Shown here: one piece after another, positions 23,620 to 33,418 of the stretch
Position numbering within the stretch: the stretch's first letter is position 1
Layout: every line of letters begins with the position of its first letter
Assembly: GCA_020698575.1 (NCBI GenBank)
Contig: CM036244.1
Coordinates: forward strand, 4,703,546 to 4,767,545
From: Bostrychus sinensis
Taxonomy: Eukaryota > Chordata > Actinopteri > Gobiiformes > Eleotridae
Reading direction: 5' to 3'
DNA: 64,000 nt
The notes under the pieces: generated by a model
Database searches by the model: none
What the model was told of the DNA's origin: nothing
What the model saw: only the letters and a program-made list of their open reading frames with translations
Program-made: the position numbers and the translations under genes

Positions 23620-23829
23620 TCCTGTTGTTTGCATGTTGTTCACTCTTCTTCTACTACTGTTGTTGTCTTCTTGTTGCCCATTTGTTTGTCAGTGTCACTG
23701 GATCTGTCTTTGTCTCTGGTTGGGTTGTTCATGTCCTGTCTGGGCAGTTTCGGGGATGTGCGGATCACTGGAAGAGGGCTGGATTCCCCTGGTACTTGGC
23801 CCACGCTCGGCCTTCGGCCGAGCATGGGT

Positions 23830-24590
23830 TAATTCACATTAGTGCTTGATTAAAAACTAAATATGATGCCCTAGCCCTTTAATCTTTCCTAACCTTAACC
23901 ATTCCTTTGGTAGCCCTAACCCTAACCAATGGGCAAATTCGGCCTCTTCCAAATTAATTCACATTAGTGCTTGATTAAAAACTAAATATGATGCCCTAGC
24001 CCTGTAATCTTCCCTAACCTTAACCATTCCTTTGGTAGCCCTAACCCTAACCAATGGGCAAATTCGGCCTCTTCTAAATTAATTCACATTAGTGCTTGAT
24101 TAAAAACTAAATATGATGTCCTAGCCCTGTAATCTTCCCTAACCTTAACCATTCCTTTGGTAGCCCTAACCCTAACCAATGGACAAATTCGGCCTCTTCT
24201 AAATTAATTCACATTAGTGCTTGATTAAAAACTAAATATGATGCCCTAGCCCTGTAATCTTCCCTAACCTTAACCATTCCTTTGGTAGCCCTAACCCTAA
24301 CCAATGGGCAAATTCGGCCTCTTCTAAATTAATTCACATTAGTGCTTGATTAAAAACTAAATATGATGCCCTAGCCCTTTAATCTTCCCTAACCTTAACC
24401 ATTCCTTTGGTAGCCCTAACCCTAACCAATGGGCAAATTCGGCCTCTTCTAAATTAATTCACATTAGTGCTTGATTAAAAACTAAATACGATGCCCTAAC
24501 TCTGTAATCTTTCCTAACCTTAACCATTCCTTTGGTAGCCCTAACCCTAACCATTGGGCAAATTCGGCCTCTTCTAAATTATATCCCTGC
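23830..24590 (+). repeat. 125-bp telomere-like repeats, 6 copies
   Basis: Inverted relative to the two left copies. Each unit includes CCCTAACCCTAACCA as part of the PLE sequence, so the element itself carries telomere-like DNA. Confidence 0.88.
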
Positions 24591-24699
24591 CCTGGTCTTG
24601 AACCTAACCATAACCACTTCTCTGCTGGCCCTAACCCTAACCAATTGCTTAATTAGGACCCCAAATTAATCCTATTTCTTTCACTAATTTATAGCCCTA

Positions 24700-24870
24700 G
24701 TTGTGCAGTCTTAAACGTTGATCGAGAAGTCTTAAACGTTGATCGTGAAGTCTTAAACGTTGATCATGCAGTCTTAAACGTTGATTGTGAAGTCTTAAAC
24801 GTTGATTGTGCAGTTCTAAACGTTGAATGTGAAGTCCTAAACGCAGGATTGTGAAGTCTTAAACCGCAGT
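24700..24870 (+). repeat. 21-bp tandem repeat of PLE A
   Basis: Units of GTGAAGTCTTAAACGTTGATC, about eight copies, matching the other two PLE A 3' regions. Confidence 0.85.
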
Positions 24871-25738
24871 TGGTGATGTCTTGAACACCATTGTTGTCTC
24901 TGGGTTCTCAGAGTCTTTTTCTTTTGGGTTTTCTTCTTGGTTTACATTATAAAATATAGTTTAATTTTTGAACCCTATTAGACATTTGTTGGGATTTTGG
25001 GAATTTCATTTTGAATTTATCCCCACTTTTCTAGACTCTGAGAACTCATTGAACTTGATAATAAACTTACTTGCGTGTTTGTGAGCCACTTTGTTGTTCA
25101 TCTGTAGGATTGTGTTGTTTTGGGTCCTTGTCTTTGTTCAGTTTATTCCAGTGACACTTCGGTCTTGTTTACATGTGGATTTCATCTAATTGTCGGGCAC
25201 CTGTCTGTTTTTACATTTGACCTACTTTTGTCTCTGTCATACTGTTCGCTTGGGGTTTTGGGAGAGGCCCCAAGGCTCTAATTCATGGCTTTTTGAGTTC
25301 ATTTAGTAAAAAAACGCATGTGAAGTGAGTACCCTAAGTACAATTAAAAACAAAAAACAAAAAAACAAAAAAATAAAAAAATAAAAAAATAAAAAAATAA
25401 TAAAAAAATAAAAAATAAATAAAACGTAAAAAATGAATTAATTCATGTTGGAGTCCTCCTTGGTTAAAAAGCTCAGTTCATGTGGTATAAAAAACAATTC
25501 ATAGTGTCAATAAATTACTTTAAGTCTTGTTTTGGTCTTGTTTGTTCTCTGTACTTTTCCACTCTCCCCCTGTCTGCTGTTTTCGTCAGAGCCAATAGGA
25601 GCACACACACAGGGAAGGGGTGGTGCCCAGGCATGTCCTTGCAGACTCTGCTCTCCTCCCAGATCATATTGAGCCTCTTCCATTGCACGGCACTGTCTGA
25701 TTGCGCTTTAGCTACGATTAGTTGCCCTGTGTGCCTAT

Positions 25739-25791
25739 AGTGCCCAGCCTGAAGAAGACCAGACCCTGGTCGAAACGTCGCGACGGGCACT
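25739..25791 (+). ncRNA. hammerhead ribozyme (type I), PLE A
   Basis: Stem I strands AGUGCCC (25739-25745) and GGGCACU (25785-25791) pair perfectly. The core CUGAAGA is at 25749-25755, stem II GACCAG (25757-25762) pairs with CUGGUC (25766-25771) around loop ACC, GAAA is at 25772-25775, and cleavage is predicted after GUC at 25777-25779. Loops AGC and GCGAC in stem I could make the tertiary contact usual in active hammerheads. Stem III is minimal, as reported for PLE hammerheads. It would free the 5' end of the next unit in a tandem transcript. Confidence 0.9.
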
Positions 25792-26107
25792 GTACGTTTT
25801 TGGCTCTTTTTTACAACAAAAAGGTTTTTTTAAAAACCAGCTCCCCCTTTTTGTTTGTTTTGTTTAATTTTAACCTTATTTTTGGTTCATTTATTTACAT
25901 TTTTTTATTTTGGGTATAAAAAACCCCTAATTGCTCTGCCCCAGCCATGAGGGGCCAAGATTACGGAGAGACGGAGGTGTGGCGCCGTCGCGGCCGCGAC
26001 GGTGCACGGGATCTCGGCCGAGACCCACACACAGGGCGTTCACACCATAGGGCGATGGACCGTGCCTCGCCTGTCTCCTCGCGGAGACAAGCACATTTTA
26101 GATCTCC
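25792..26107 (+). mobile_element. start of a second head-to-tail PLE A unit, ending at telomere repeats
   Basis: Repeats the leader (TTTTTGGCTCTTTTTTACAAC...) and the first ~160 bp of ORF1 (ATG at 25947), then stops at AGATCTC and continues as CTAACCCTAACCC. In the full copy this site reads AGATCTTCTAACTCG, so element and telomere share CTAAC at the join. The break is at the same base as in the inverted copy at 14580. Confidence 0.92.
25947..26107 (+). pseudogene. PLE A ORF1 N-terminal fragment
   Basis: About 53 codons identical in sense to the start of ORF1 at 19011, running into telomere repeats. Not a gene. Confidence 0.9.
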
Positions 26108-26385
26108 TAACCCTAACCCTAACCCTAACCCTAACCCTAACCCTAACCCTACCCTAACCCTAACCCTACCCTAACCCTAACCCTAACCCTAACCCTAACC
26201 CTAAACCTAACCCTAACCCTAACCCTAACCCTAACCCTAACCCTACCCTAACCCTAACCCTACCCTAACCCTAACCCTAACCCTAACCCTAACCCTAACC
26301 CTAACCCCTAACCCTAACCCTAACCCTAACCCCTAACCCTAACCCTAACCCTAACCCTAACCCTAACCCTAACCCTACCCTAACC
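26108..26385 (+). repeat. telomere repeat block (CCCTAA)n, ~278 bp
   Basis: CCCTAA units with several one- or two-base slips (CCCTACCCTAA, CCCCTAA), followed by CCCTTGCCTAAACC and a single 82-bp-type repeat. Confidence 0.97.
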
Positions 26386-26988
26386 CTTGCCTAAACCTAA
26401 CCCTGGACACAAGAATCTTTATAACAGCTAACCTGATTGTAACCCTAAAACTTAACAACGCTAAGAGATACAAACCTCAAACTTAAGCTGGACACCTATC
26501 GCCTCAAGCTCTACCTACTCGCCTCAACAGCGCCACCTTCTGGACAACTTTGGTACTGCACCTAAAAAACAGCGTCGGACTTTATGCGCCCATGTAGGGA
26601 ATGGCCTGAAACGCCTGCTCGACAAATTTCACAATCAAAAATTTTTTAAAACATTTTTACACTTAGAACAAAAAAAAAAAAAAAAAAAAAAGTTTATCCT
26701 ACAATGATAAAACACATATCAGCGGATAGCTTAGGCCAAGCTGAGCACAACGCAAAAAGAATTAGGACTCTAGCTCACTCCGTTGCCGAGATATTTGACT
26801 TCGGTCAATTTGGGGGGGGGCGTTTTGGGATCTCAGGAACGGTAAGGCCCACAGCCTTCATACACACATCAATGGAAAGCTTAGGGCGTGACGATCACAA
26901 CGCAAAAGAAAGTAGAGCTCTATCTCATTCCGTCTTTGAGATATTTCACTTCGGTCAATTTCGAGTGGTATCCTTCCCCATATCCCTA
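26386..26988 (-). repeat. inverted copy of the 82-bp/150-bp subtelomeric unit
   Basis: Reverse complement of 17156-17775 and 18009-18621 up to about 26790, then a more diverged second and third 150-bp unit (GCTTAGG...CACAACGCAAAA). A short open frame reading HISADSLGQAEHNAKR arises from the repeat and is not taken as a gene. Confidence 0.85.
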
Positions 26989-27080
26989 CCCTAACCCTAA
27001 CCCTAACCCTAACCCTAACCCTAACCCTAACCCTTACCCTAACCCTAACCCTAACCCTAACCCTAACCCTAACCCTAACC
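26989..27080 (+). repeat. telomere repeat block (CCCTAA)n, ~90 bp
   Basis: CCCTAA units with one CCCTTACCC variant, running directly into the first direct repeat of PLE B. Confidence 0.95.
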
Positions 27081-27444
27081 CTCTCCCTCTTTTTACCTCC
27101 TCTTTTTTAACTCCTCACTTTCTAACCTTAACCCTCCTTAAATTTCCTTAAGCCCCAACTCGGACCTAGCCCTGGTGGACGACCACAAGGTGGAACACAA
27201 TAGGTTACACCTTCACATCCATACTTGACCAAAAAGAACATCTTTTACTTTCACACTGACACCCAGCCTAAAGACCGGGCAAACGTTATAAAAAAGGCAT
27301 TATAGACTATTAATTCTCTATCGTACGTGCCTCAGTCACGGTTCGGATTTTCTACGAATACTAATTAACTAACCAGGAAGTAACAAAAAATTGAGCAAAA
27401 AATAACAAATATTGATGAAACCCAGACATACCATATATCGAAAC
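27081..27444 (+). repeat. PLE B direct repeat, left
   Basis: Starts CTCTCCCTCTTTTTACC and ends CATATATCGAAAC. Read side by side with 30080-30443 I find no difference. Preceded by telomere repeats. Confidence 0.92.
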
Positions 27445-27448
27445 ACAT

Positions 27449-29422
27449 GTGGGAACACATGGGAACACATGGGAACCCTCACCCCAACAACTCCCTCAAA
27501 TCCTGATAGACATGATGAATCGAGACCATCAAATAATAACCAAAATCAGACAACTCCCTGACGCCCCTAATATTTCCAAAACCGAACTTAAAGCACTACA
27601 AGACTTACAAAAAAATACGTCTATAGTCATCAAACCCGCAGACAAAGGCAGTGCCATAGTCCTGATGGACAGGACCGACTATGTCCATGAAGCCCTGCGA
27701 CAGCTCAATGACCCGATTTACTATAGACCCCTTCCTGAACCCATTTTTCCCGAAACAGCGGAAATGCTAAAAGACATCCTAAAAAATATGCATATAGATG
27801 GAATACTCACAAAAAAACAGGTTACTTACCTTAAAGGGAAAGATCCACCACGACCTCGTATCTTCTATCTCCTACCCAAGATCCACAAGCCACCTGAAAA
27901 ATGGACTGTCCCACACAGAATCCCAAAAGGCCGACCCATTGTATCAGACTGTAGTAGCGAGAGCTACCAGATAGCTGAATATCTGGAGCACTTCTTAACA
28001 CCCATATCCAACCGACACCCCAGCTATATCCAGGACACACAAGACTTCATTTCAAAAATAAAACAAATCACGGTCAAGGAACCATGCATTCTTTTCACAA
28101 TGGACGTTTCAAGCCTCTATACGAACATAGACATTCCCCTTGGACTAACCGCTGTCAAAAAATACATCTCAAAATACCCCGACGAAGACCGCCCTGACAA
28201 ATATATTCTACAATTATTAGAACTCAGTCTCACCCGAAACGACTTTGAATTTGACCAAAAATATTACTTGCAAACCAAAGGCACGGCCATGGGAAAGAAA
28301 TTCGCCCCTGCCTACGCAAACATCTATATGGCAGAATGGGAAGAAGGAGCATTCCTGAAGTGTGATAAACAACCAATCTGCTACTATAGATACCTCGACG
28401 ACATTTTTGGAATCTGGACCCATTCAGAAGAAGACTTCCAAAAATTTGTAGACACCCTGAACAACCATCACCCCCTGATCTGTCTGGAACCAACCCTACA
28501 CCAATCCCAGGTCAACTTTTTGGACACAATAGTCTTCAAAGGACCAAAATTCCCCGAGAATGGTATCCTAGACACCAAGGTCTACTTCAAACCGACCGAC
28601 ACCCACGCTCTCCTTCATATGAAGAGTTTCCACCCCAAACATGTATTCCGAGGCATCCTTAAATCTCAAATCCTACGCTTCCACAGGATCTGCTCCCAAG
28701 AAAAAGACAGGGAGGAGGCTATCCAACTCCTTTTCAGATCACTAAGACAGAGAGGCTACTCCAAGTCTTTATTAAAGACAGTCAAGAAAACAACTTTGGT
28801 TCCCGAAAGACAAACACAGTCCCAAGACAATCAAGAGATTCAAAACGGCCCACAACTCATCCCCTTGATTACCACATATTCCACCCAAACAACCCAAATA
28901 AACTTTCAAATAAAACGCAACTTCCAAAATTCCCTGGAGAACACCAATTTGGGCTCTTCCCTCAAAATTATCTCCGCCTACAGGAAGAACCCTACCCTAA
29001 AGGACATTCTGGTCCGGGCAAAACTCCGCCCACCTATGATACACCCCAAACCACATGGTGCAATAAATACAGTCAGGAACCGAACAACCAAAACCACGTA
29101 CAAAATTCCACACATCCCACTCAACACAAAAAACTGTGTCTATCTCATTTCTTGTAAGAGATGCGACATACAGTATGTGGGGGAAACAAGAAATGCACTT
29201 TGTACCCGAAGATCACACCACACTTATAATATCCGCAATAGCAAGAAAAAGAAAACCCACCTGGTACAACACTTCCGAAGACATGGAGTTGGTAATCTAT
29301 TCCTCAAAGGACTCGCACACAACCCGACGTGGACCACTAGAGAAAGAAGAAAAGAGGAATGGAAATGGATCAGAAATCTCAACTCCAAATTCCCACAGGG
29401 ACTTAATGAGCAGGGCTCATAG
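27449..29422 (+). CDS. PLE B reverse transcriptase with GIY-YIG endonuclease
   Basis: A 657-residue uninterrupted frame. Its ATG is the first of three in a GGGAACACAT triplication, so the true start is uncertain and upstream coding sequence has probably been lost. Blocks: KPADKGSAIVLMD (about 63-75), FTMDVSSLYTNID (motif A, about 217), GTAMGKKFAPAYAN (motif B, about 278), YLDD (motif C, about 315-318), and C-terminal GIY-YIG (CVYLISCKRCDIQYVGE, about 562-578) with a trailing basic segment. It copies RNA into DNA and cuts DNA for insertion. No stop or frameshift is visible, in contrast to PLE A, so this copy is young or selected. Most similar in this window to PLE A ORF2 across all motifs. Confidence 0.9.
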   Translation: MGTHGNTWEPSPQQLPQILIDMMNRDHQIITKIRQLPDAPNISKTELKALQDLQKNTSIVIKPADKGSAIVLMDRTDYVHEALRQLNDPIYYRPLPEPIFPETAEMLKDILKNMHIDGILTKKQVTYLKGKDPPRPRIFYLLPKIHKPPEKWTVPHRIPKGRPIVSDCSSESYQIAEYLEHFLTPISNRHPSYIQDTQDFISKIKQITVKEPCILFTMDVSSLYTNIDIPLGLTAVKKYISKYPDEDRPDKYILQLLELSLTRNDFEFDQKYYLQTKGTAMGKKFAPAYANIYMAEWEEGAFLKCDKQPICYYRYLDDIFGIWTHSEEDFQKFVDTLNNHHPLICLEPTLHQSQVNFLDTIVFKGPKFPENGILDTKVYFKPTDTHALLHMKSFHPKHVFRGILKSQILRFHRICSQEKDREEAIQLLFRSLRQRGYSKSLLKTVKKTTLVPERQTQSQDNQEIQNGPQLIPLITTYSTQTTQINFQIKRNFQNSLENTNLGSSLKIISAYRKNPTLKDILVRAKLRPPMIHPKPHGAINTVRNRTTKTTYKIPHIPLNTKNCVYLISCKRCDIQYVGETRNALCTRRSHHTYNIRNSKKKKTHLVQHFRRHGVGNLFLKGLAHNPTWTTRERRKEEWKWIRNLNSKFPQGLNEQGS

Positions 29423-30079
29423 ACTTGTACAAAGTTAGAAAATTAGTTTAAATCACTTATGTAAATAGTTCCTTTTTTAATATTGGTTAAATAATTGGTT
29501 GTTAATTATTGGTTGATTAATATTGATTGGTTAATATTGGTTATTAAAATATTGTTTTTTTTGATTGTTATAAATTGGTTGTTAAATGTTATTGTTCTTA
29601 ATAAACAGAGATGTAAGGAGGAAAATGACGAAATAATGGGAAAATAATCAAGACCGGACGGTCACGATTTCAACCCATACTGATTCTTCCATCATCTTTT
29701 GTTACAGAACCGTAACCGAACAACCAAACACACTTAACTAGATCTTAACCTCCACCCTCCTCTTCTCTCCTCCCTCACTTCCTTCCCGGAGGGGTTGGAT
29801 TGTGTGGGGGGGAGGGGAGAGGCAGGGCAACAGCCCGGTCCGGCGGGGCATTGAATAGTCCAAAACTGGACTTCATTGCCTGGTTCTGCCTCTTTCTCGA
29901 CCCCCTACCCCCTTCCCTGACTAAACACACTTTGACTTTAATTCCAACTTACAACCCTCCTCTCTCCCCTCGCTGCCCCCTCCTCTGGTTGGGGTACGTG
30001 TGGGGGGAGGGTGAGAGGGAGAGCGCCAGCCCGATCCGGCGGGGCAATGGTCTGTCCTGCATGGGACTCCGCTGCCTAG
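29423..30079 (+). other. PLE B 3' region
   Basis: AT-rich TTGGTTAATATTGG-like stretch to about 29600, then two diverged ~200-bp units (about 29745-29945 and 29950-30100), each with a GTGTGGGGGGAGGG string and a GATCCGGCGGGGCA-like box. No gene is seen. Confidence 0.7.
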
Positions 30080-30443
30080 CTCTCCCTCTTTTTACCTCCT
30101 CTTTTTTAACTCCTCACTTTCTAACCTTAACCCTCCTTAAATTTCCTTAAGCCCCAACTCGGACCTAGCCCTGGTGGACGACCACAAGGTGGAACACAAT
30201 AGGTTACACCTTCACATCCATACTTGACCAAAAAGAACATCTTTTACTTTCACACTGACACCCAGCCTAAAGACCGGGCAAACGTTATAAAAAAGGCATT
30301 ATAGACTATTAATTCTCTATCGTACGTGCCTCAGTCACGGTTCGGATTTTCTACGAATACTAATTAACTAACCAGGAAGTAACAAAAAATTGAGCAAAAA
30401 ATAACAAATATTGATGAAACCCAGACATACCATATATCGAAAC
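30080..30443 (+). repeat. PLE B direct repeat, right
   Basis: Same 364 bp as 27081-27444. A hairpin spans its end (ATATATCG 30432-30439 pairs with CGATATAT 30447-30454), reaching 11 bp past the repeat, so the boundary is a palindrome. Confidence 0.92.
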
Positions 30444-31020
30444 GATCGATATATCGACGGCTATCTCCTCCTGGAACAAACAAAACCCTGAACCACAAGG
30501 AAATCACAAAAACAAGGAAAAACCTAAAAATGCAACCGCGATCCTCCACAACGCGTCCAAGAATGACTTTCACAACCAATTGCCACTGCAATACCAAAAC
30601 CAACCACTCTTTTGATGGAGACAACCACCACTTCTAGAAGACCTGATCAACCGACAACACCCGGAGAAGAACCACTCCTTCTGAGGACCAAAGCCACCGA
30701 CAAACTGCGAAGACTCCCAGATCGTCGACCACACTCCCAGGAAGAATCATCGAGGCCTACTGACCACTCGGACACCAACGCCTCCTTCAGGACATCAGAC
30801 ACCAACCTCGCCTTCCATGGTGAGCATCTTTCTGCACACACAGACTTCCCGGGGTCGTGCGGTGTATGGGGCACGGGAAGATCTAACACAACATCTCCTG
30901 GAGTCGTGCGGTGTATGGGGCACAGGAGATGTCAACAGACTCAGGCGTCTTGGGATGCTGGGGTCGGCTGTGGCTGGCCACTGCCGCCTCTGGTTTCTCC
31001 AACCCTGACGGTACCTCGGA
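30444..31020 (+). other. sequence after PLE B repeat, possible 5' part of a next unit
   Basis: Unlike PLE B body. Open frames here (for example from 30612) are Thr/Ser/Pro-rich and unrecognised. By analogy with PLE A it could be leader and ORF1-like sequence of a second PLE B unit, but nothing in the sequence proves this. Confidence 0.3.
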
Positions 31021-32065
31021 AGGCTATGCTTTGTCGTAGCTGGTCCGTGGGGGCCGGAGGGGTGATGCCTGGACCGGGGTCCTGGTGGGACATGGGAGGC
31101 AGCGCTCCGAGCGCGGCTGGCCCTTGTTCCTCCTACCCTTGGTGTGTCGGGGGACGGTACCGCCTTGGCGGGGCTGGCCCTTGATGCCCTTGGGATGGAC
31201 CTTTGGCCCGGTATCATGGGGGACTGGAGTGGCTGGGGCTTGGCTATGGCTGATCCTGACACCTCCAACTCTGGGGTTGGTCCAGAAGGCAATGCTCTGA
31301 CATGGCTGGTCTGGATGAACCTCCGGAGGGGGCGCTGGGAGGGCTGTCCTGAGGAACCGGGGAGGCAGTGCTTAGTCATTGCTGGCCCCGGACTCCTTTG
31401 CCCGGCGGCAGCCTGGCACGCCATGCTCCAACGTGGCGGGCCATGGTTAGTCGTATGGGACGGGATGCCATCTCAGATAACCCTGGAGGCCCCAACGCTC
31501 TACGGAGCTGACGACCTGACCTCCAGGACCCCTACGGACAAGAGAGACAACCTACACGCAGACCCTAACTGGGGCACTGACTGGGATACCTAACGGTGAT
31601 AACGAACAGTCAGCAGCTGAGTAGGGTGGTGAGTATGCCAGCCCCCCATGTTCCGACTATAGGACAGCACTGTGGGTGTGGTGGTCCAGGGCATCAGGAC
31701 CTTAAAGGCTGCCCAATTTTCTACGGGGTTTAGCCCCACTCATGCAACAGCACATTTGCACTACACACGTTTAATCTGACCTCTTCATCGTTCCAAATTC
31801 TGATCCCCTGACCTGATAGGGGTCCAGGCCGAGGACATCCCGCGCTTAAGGCTAGTCTTAGGATCCAGACTCCACCTCTGGGATCCATCGGGAAGGCAAT
31901 GCTTTGACATGGCTGGTCCTGATGGTTACCCCTAGTGGAACTCTTACAATCTTCTGAGGGGCCAGGGAGGCAACGCTCAGCCGGGGCTGGCCCTGGTCCT
32001 CTCTTCCTAGGAACAACCTGGAAGGCAATGCTCTGACATGGCTGGTCCAGTCTTGTTCTTGGGGA
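31020..32065 (+). repeat. degenerate GC-rich repeat, GGCAATGCTCTGACATGGCTGG type
   Basis: At least seven diverged boxes resembling AAGGCAATGCTCTGACATGGCTGGTCC (near 31020, 31099, 31289, 31364, 31890, 31968 and 32020), spaced irregularly at about 65-120 bp where dense. This GC-rich stretch yields long open frames on both strands that I regard as non-coding. Confidence 0.6.
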
Positions 32066-32194
32066 TGGAAGATTCTTACCTGATTTACTTTACAACTTAG
32101 AAGCGCCGAATCGCTTTATATACCTCAATCCGGAGAAACGTCCCTTAAAAGAAACTGACCTTACCAGTCACTGTTGACTTTACCAGGGCCCTAA

Positions 32195-32770
32195 ACTGAA
32201 CCCTTATGCCTAAAACTGAACCCTTATGCCTAAACTTAACCCTTATGCCTAAACTTAACCCTTATGCCTAAACTTAACCCTTATGCCTAAACTTAACCCT
32301 TATGCCTAAACTTAACCTTTATGCCTAAACTTAACCCTTATGCCTAAACTTAACCCTTATGCCTAAACTTAACCCTTATGCCTAAACTTAACCCTTATGC
32401 CTAAACTTATCCCTTATGCCTAAACTTAACCCTTATGCCTTATGCCTAAAATCTTAAAGCCTAACTCGACCTCAACCCTAACCTTAACCTCTATAGATAC
32501 ATGCCTAAACTTAACCCTTATGCCTAAACTTAACCCTTATGCCTAAACTTAACCCTTATGCTCAAACTTAACCCTTATGCTTAAACTTAACCCTTATGCC
32601 TAAACTTAACCCTTATGCCTAAACTTAACCCTTATGCCTAAACTTAACCCTTATGCCTAAACTTAACCCTTATGCTTAAACTTAACCCTTATGCCTAAAC
32701 TTAACCCTTATGCCTAAACTTAACCCTTATGCCTAAACTTAACCCTTATGCCTAAACTTAACCCTTTTAC
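32195..32770 (+). repeat. 19-bp tandem repeat (CTTAACCCTTATGCCTAAA)
   Basis: About 25-28 copies in two blocks interrupted at about 32440-32510. The unit resembles a stretched telomere repeat (TTAACCC). The next 230 bp (32770-33000) is CCTAACC-like degenerate sequence with no gene. Confidence 0.92.
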
Positions 32771-33001
32771 CTAACCCTTATATCTAAGACCTAATCTGAC
32801 CTCAATCCTAACCTTAACCTCTGTAGATACACGCCTAACCCTAACCTATTTATACTTACCTGAAACCTAAAACCTAACTTGGCCTTAACTCTAACCTTAA
32901 CCTGTTTGAATCTACGCCTAACCTTAAAACTATTTATACTTACCTTAAATACCTGAAACCGAAACCCTAAATGGACCAAAGTACTACTTACCTTACTAAT
33001 T

Positions 33002-33117
33002 GAGACACACCACGAGGCTTGATCAACCTCGTCGGGGCCGCCCTTGGAGGAGGGTGTCTAGTGGTAATGGCCGAAACACCCAATGATTCCAAGGTACACT
33101 ACTGAAGATGTGTCTCT
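33002..33117 (+). other. structured subtelomeric element S, copy S1
   Basis: Outer arms GAGACACA/TGTGTCTC, hairpin ACGAGG-loop-CCTCGT around TGATCA, then interleaved helices GGGUGU/ACACCC and UAGUG/CACUA. Strings GUC, GAAAC and CUGAAGA are placed next to these helices. Relative to S2 and S3, the first of the two interleaved helices has a paired change (A-U to G-C). Unknown function. Confidence 0.6.
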
Positions 33118-33184
33118 TAAACTAGAACCCTTCAAAGAAAACCCGAATCTTAAAAACCCTACCAAAGACTTGGGGAGTTGCAGA

Positions 33185-33280
33185 TGACGTGCGTGGGCCA
33201 GTGCACTACCTTTGACTCTCTATCAACTATTCACTCACATGGAGTGTGATAGGGAGAGTCATCGAGACAATTTCAAAATC
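33185..33280 (+). repeat. subtelomeric core motif before telomere repeats
   Basis: GACGTGCGTGGGCCAGTGCA...GAGAGTCATCGAGACAATTTC followed at once by CCCTAA. Inverted homologue at 12790-12900. Confidence 0.82.
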
Positions 33281-33328
33281 CTAACCCTAACCCTAACCCT
33301 AACCCTAACCCTAACCCTAACCCTAATC
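33281..33328 (+). repeat. telomere repeat block (CCCTAA)8
   Basis: About eight CCCTAA units, the last degenerate (CCCTAATCC). Confidence 0.95.
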
Positions 33329-33418
33329 CTTCAATAAATACTGAAAAACAACCCCGAATTAATACTTGAGCACTATAAAAACACCCGGGCTAGATTAGTT
33401 TACTTACTTTAAATTAGT

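Larger units (their letters stand above)
23620..25738 (+). other. PLE A 3' region, non-coding
   Basis: It contains a 17-bp palindrome (CTCGGCCTTCGGCCGAG) near 23806-23822, six 125-bp repeats (23830-24590), the 21-bp repeats (about 24700-24870), a stretch of A-rich homopolymers (25345-25430), and a final 240 bp leading to the ribozyme. The only open frames are chance. Truncated copies of this region are at 11230-12740 and 14949-17008. Confidence 0.85.
18867..25791 (+). mobile_element. Penelope-like retroelement A, long copy (~6.9 kb)
   Basis: One PLE unit running from TTGGCTCTTTTTTACAAC to the hammerhead. It holds a short AT-rich leader, ORF1 (Arg-rich plus SGNH-like domain), ORF2 (reverse transcriptase plus GIY-YIG endonuclease), a 2.2-kb 3' region containing 125-bp telomere-like and 21-bp repeats, and a type I hammerhead ribozyme. 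The start of a second unit follows head to tail. Flanks are inverted minisatellite on the left and telomere repeats beyond the second unit on the right. ORF2 carries one single-base frameshift near 22070, so this copy is probably dead. RT followed by GIY-YIG is the hallmark of endonuclease-bearing Penelope elements. Confidence 0.93.
27081..30443 (+). mobile_element. Penelope-like retroelement B with 364-bp direct repeats (3.36 kb)
   Basis: An RT-GIY-YIG frame lies between two direct repeats (27081-27444 and 30080-30443) that I read as identical. PLEs often show such LTR-like repeats because of tandem or partly tandem insertion. The left repeat abuts telomere repeats; the right one continues into different sequence. 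The coding part begins 5 bp after the left repeat and lacks the N-terminal ~100 residues seen in PLE A, so this copy is 5'-truncated. It is a distinct family from PLE A (clearly diverged protein, no shared UTR). Confidence 0.9.

Noticed and set aside
27390..27444. Possible hammerhead in the PLE B direct repeat (TTGATGA ... CGAAAC)
   Set aside because: First core base is wrong and the sequence between cannot form stem II; no GUC-stem I partner found.
30612..31593. Overlapping 150-210-codon frames in the GC-rich stretch
   Set aside because: Lie across degenerate repeats, open on both strands because of base composition, no recognisable motif.
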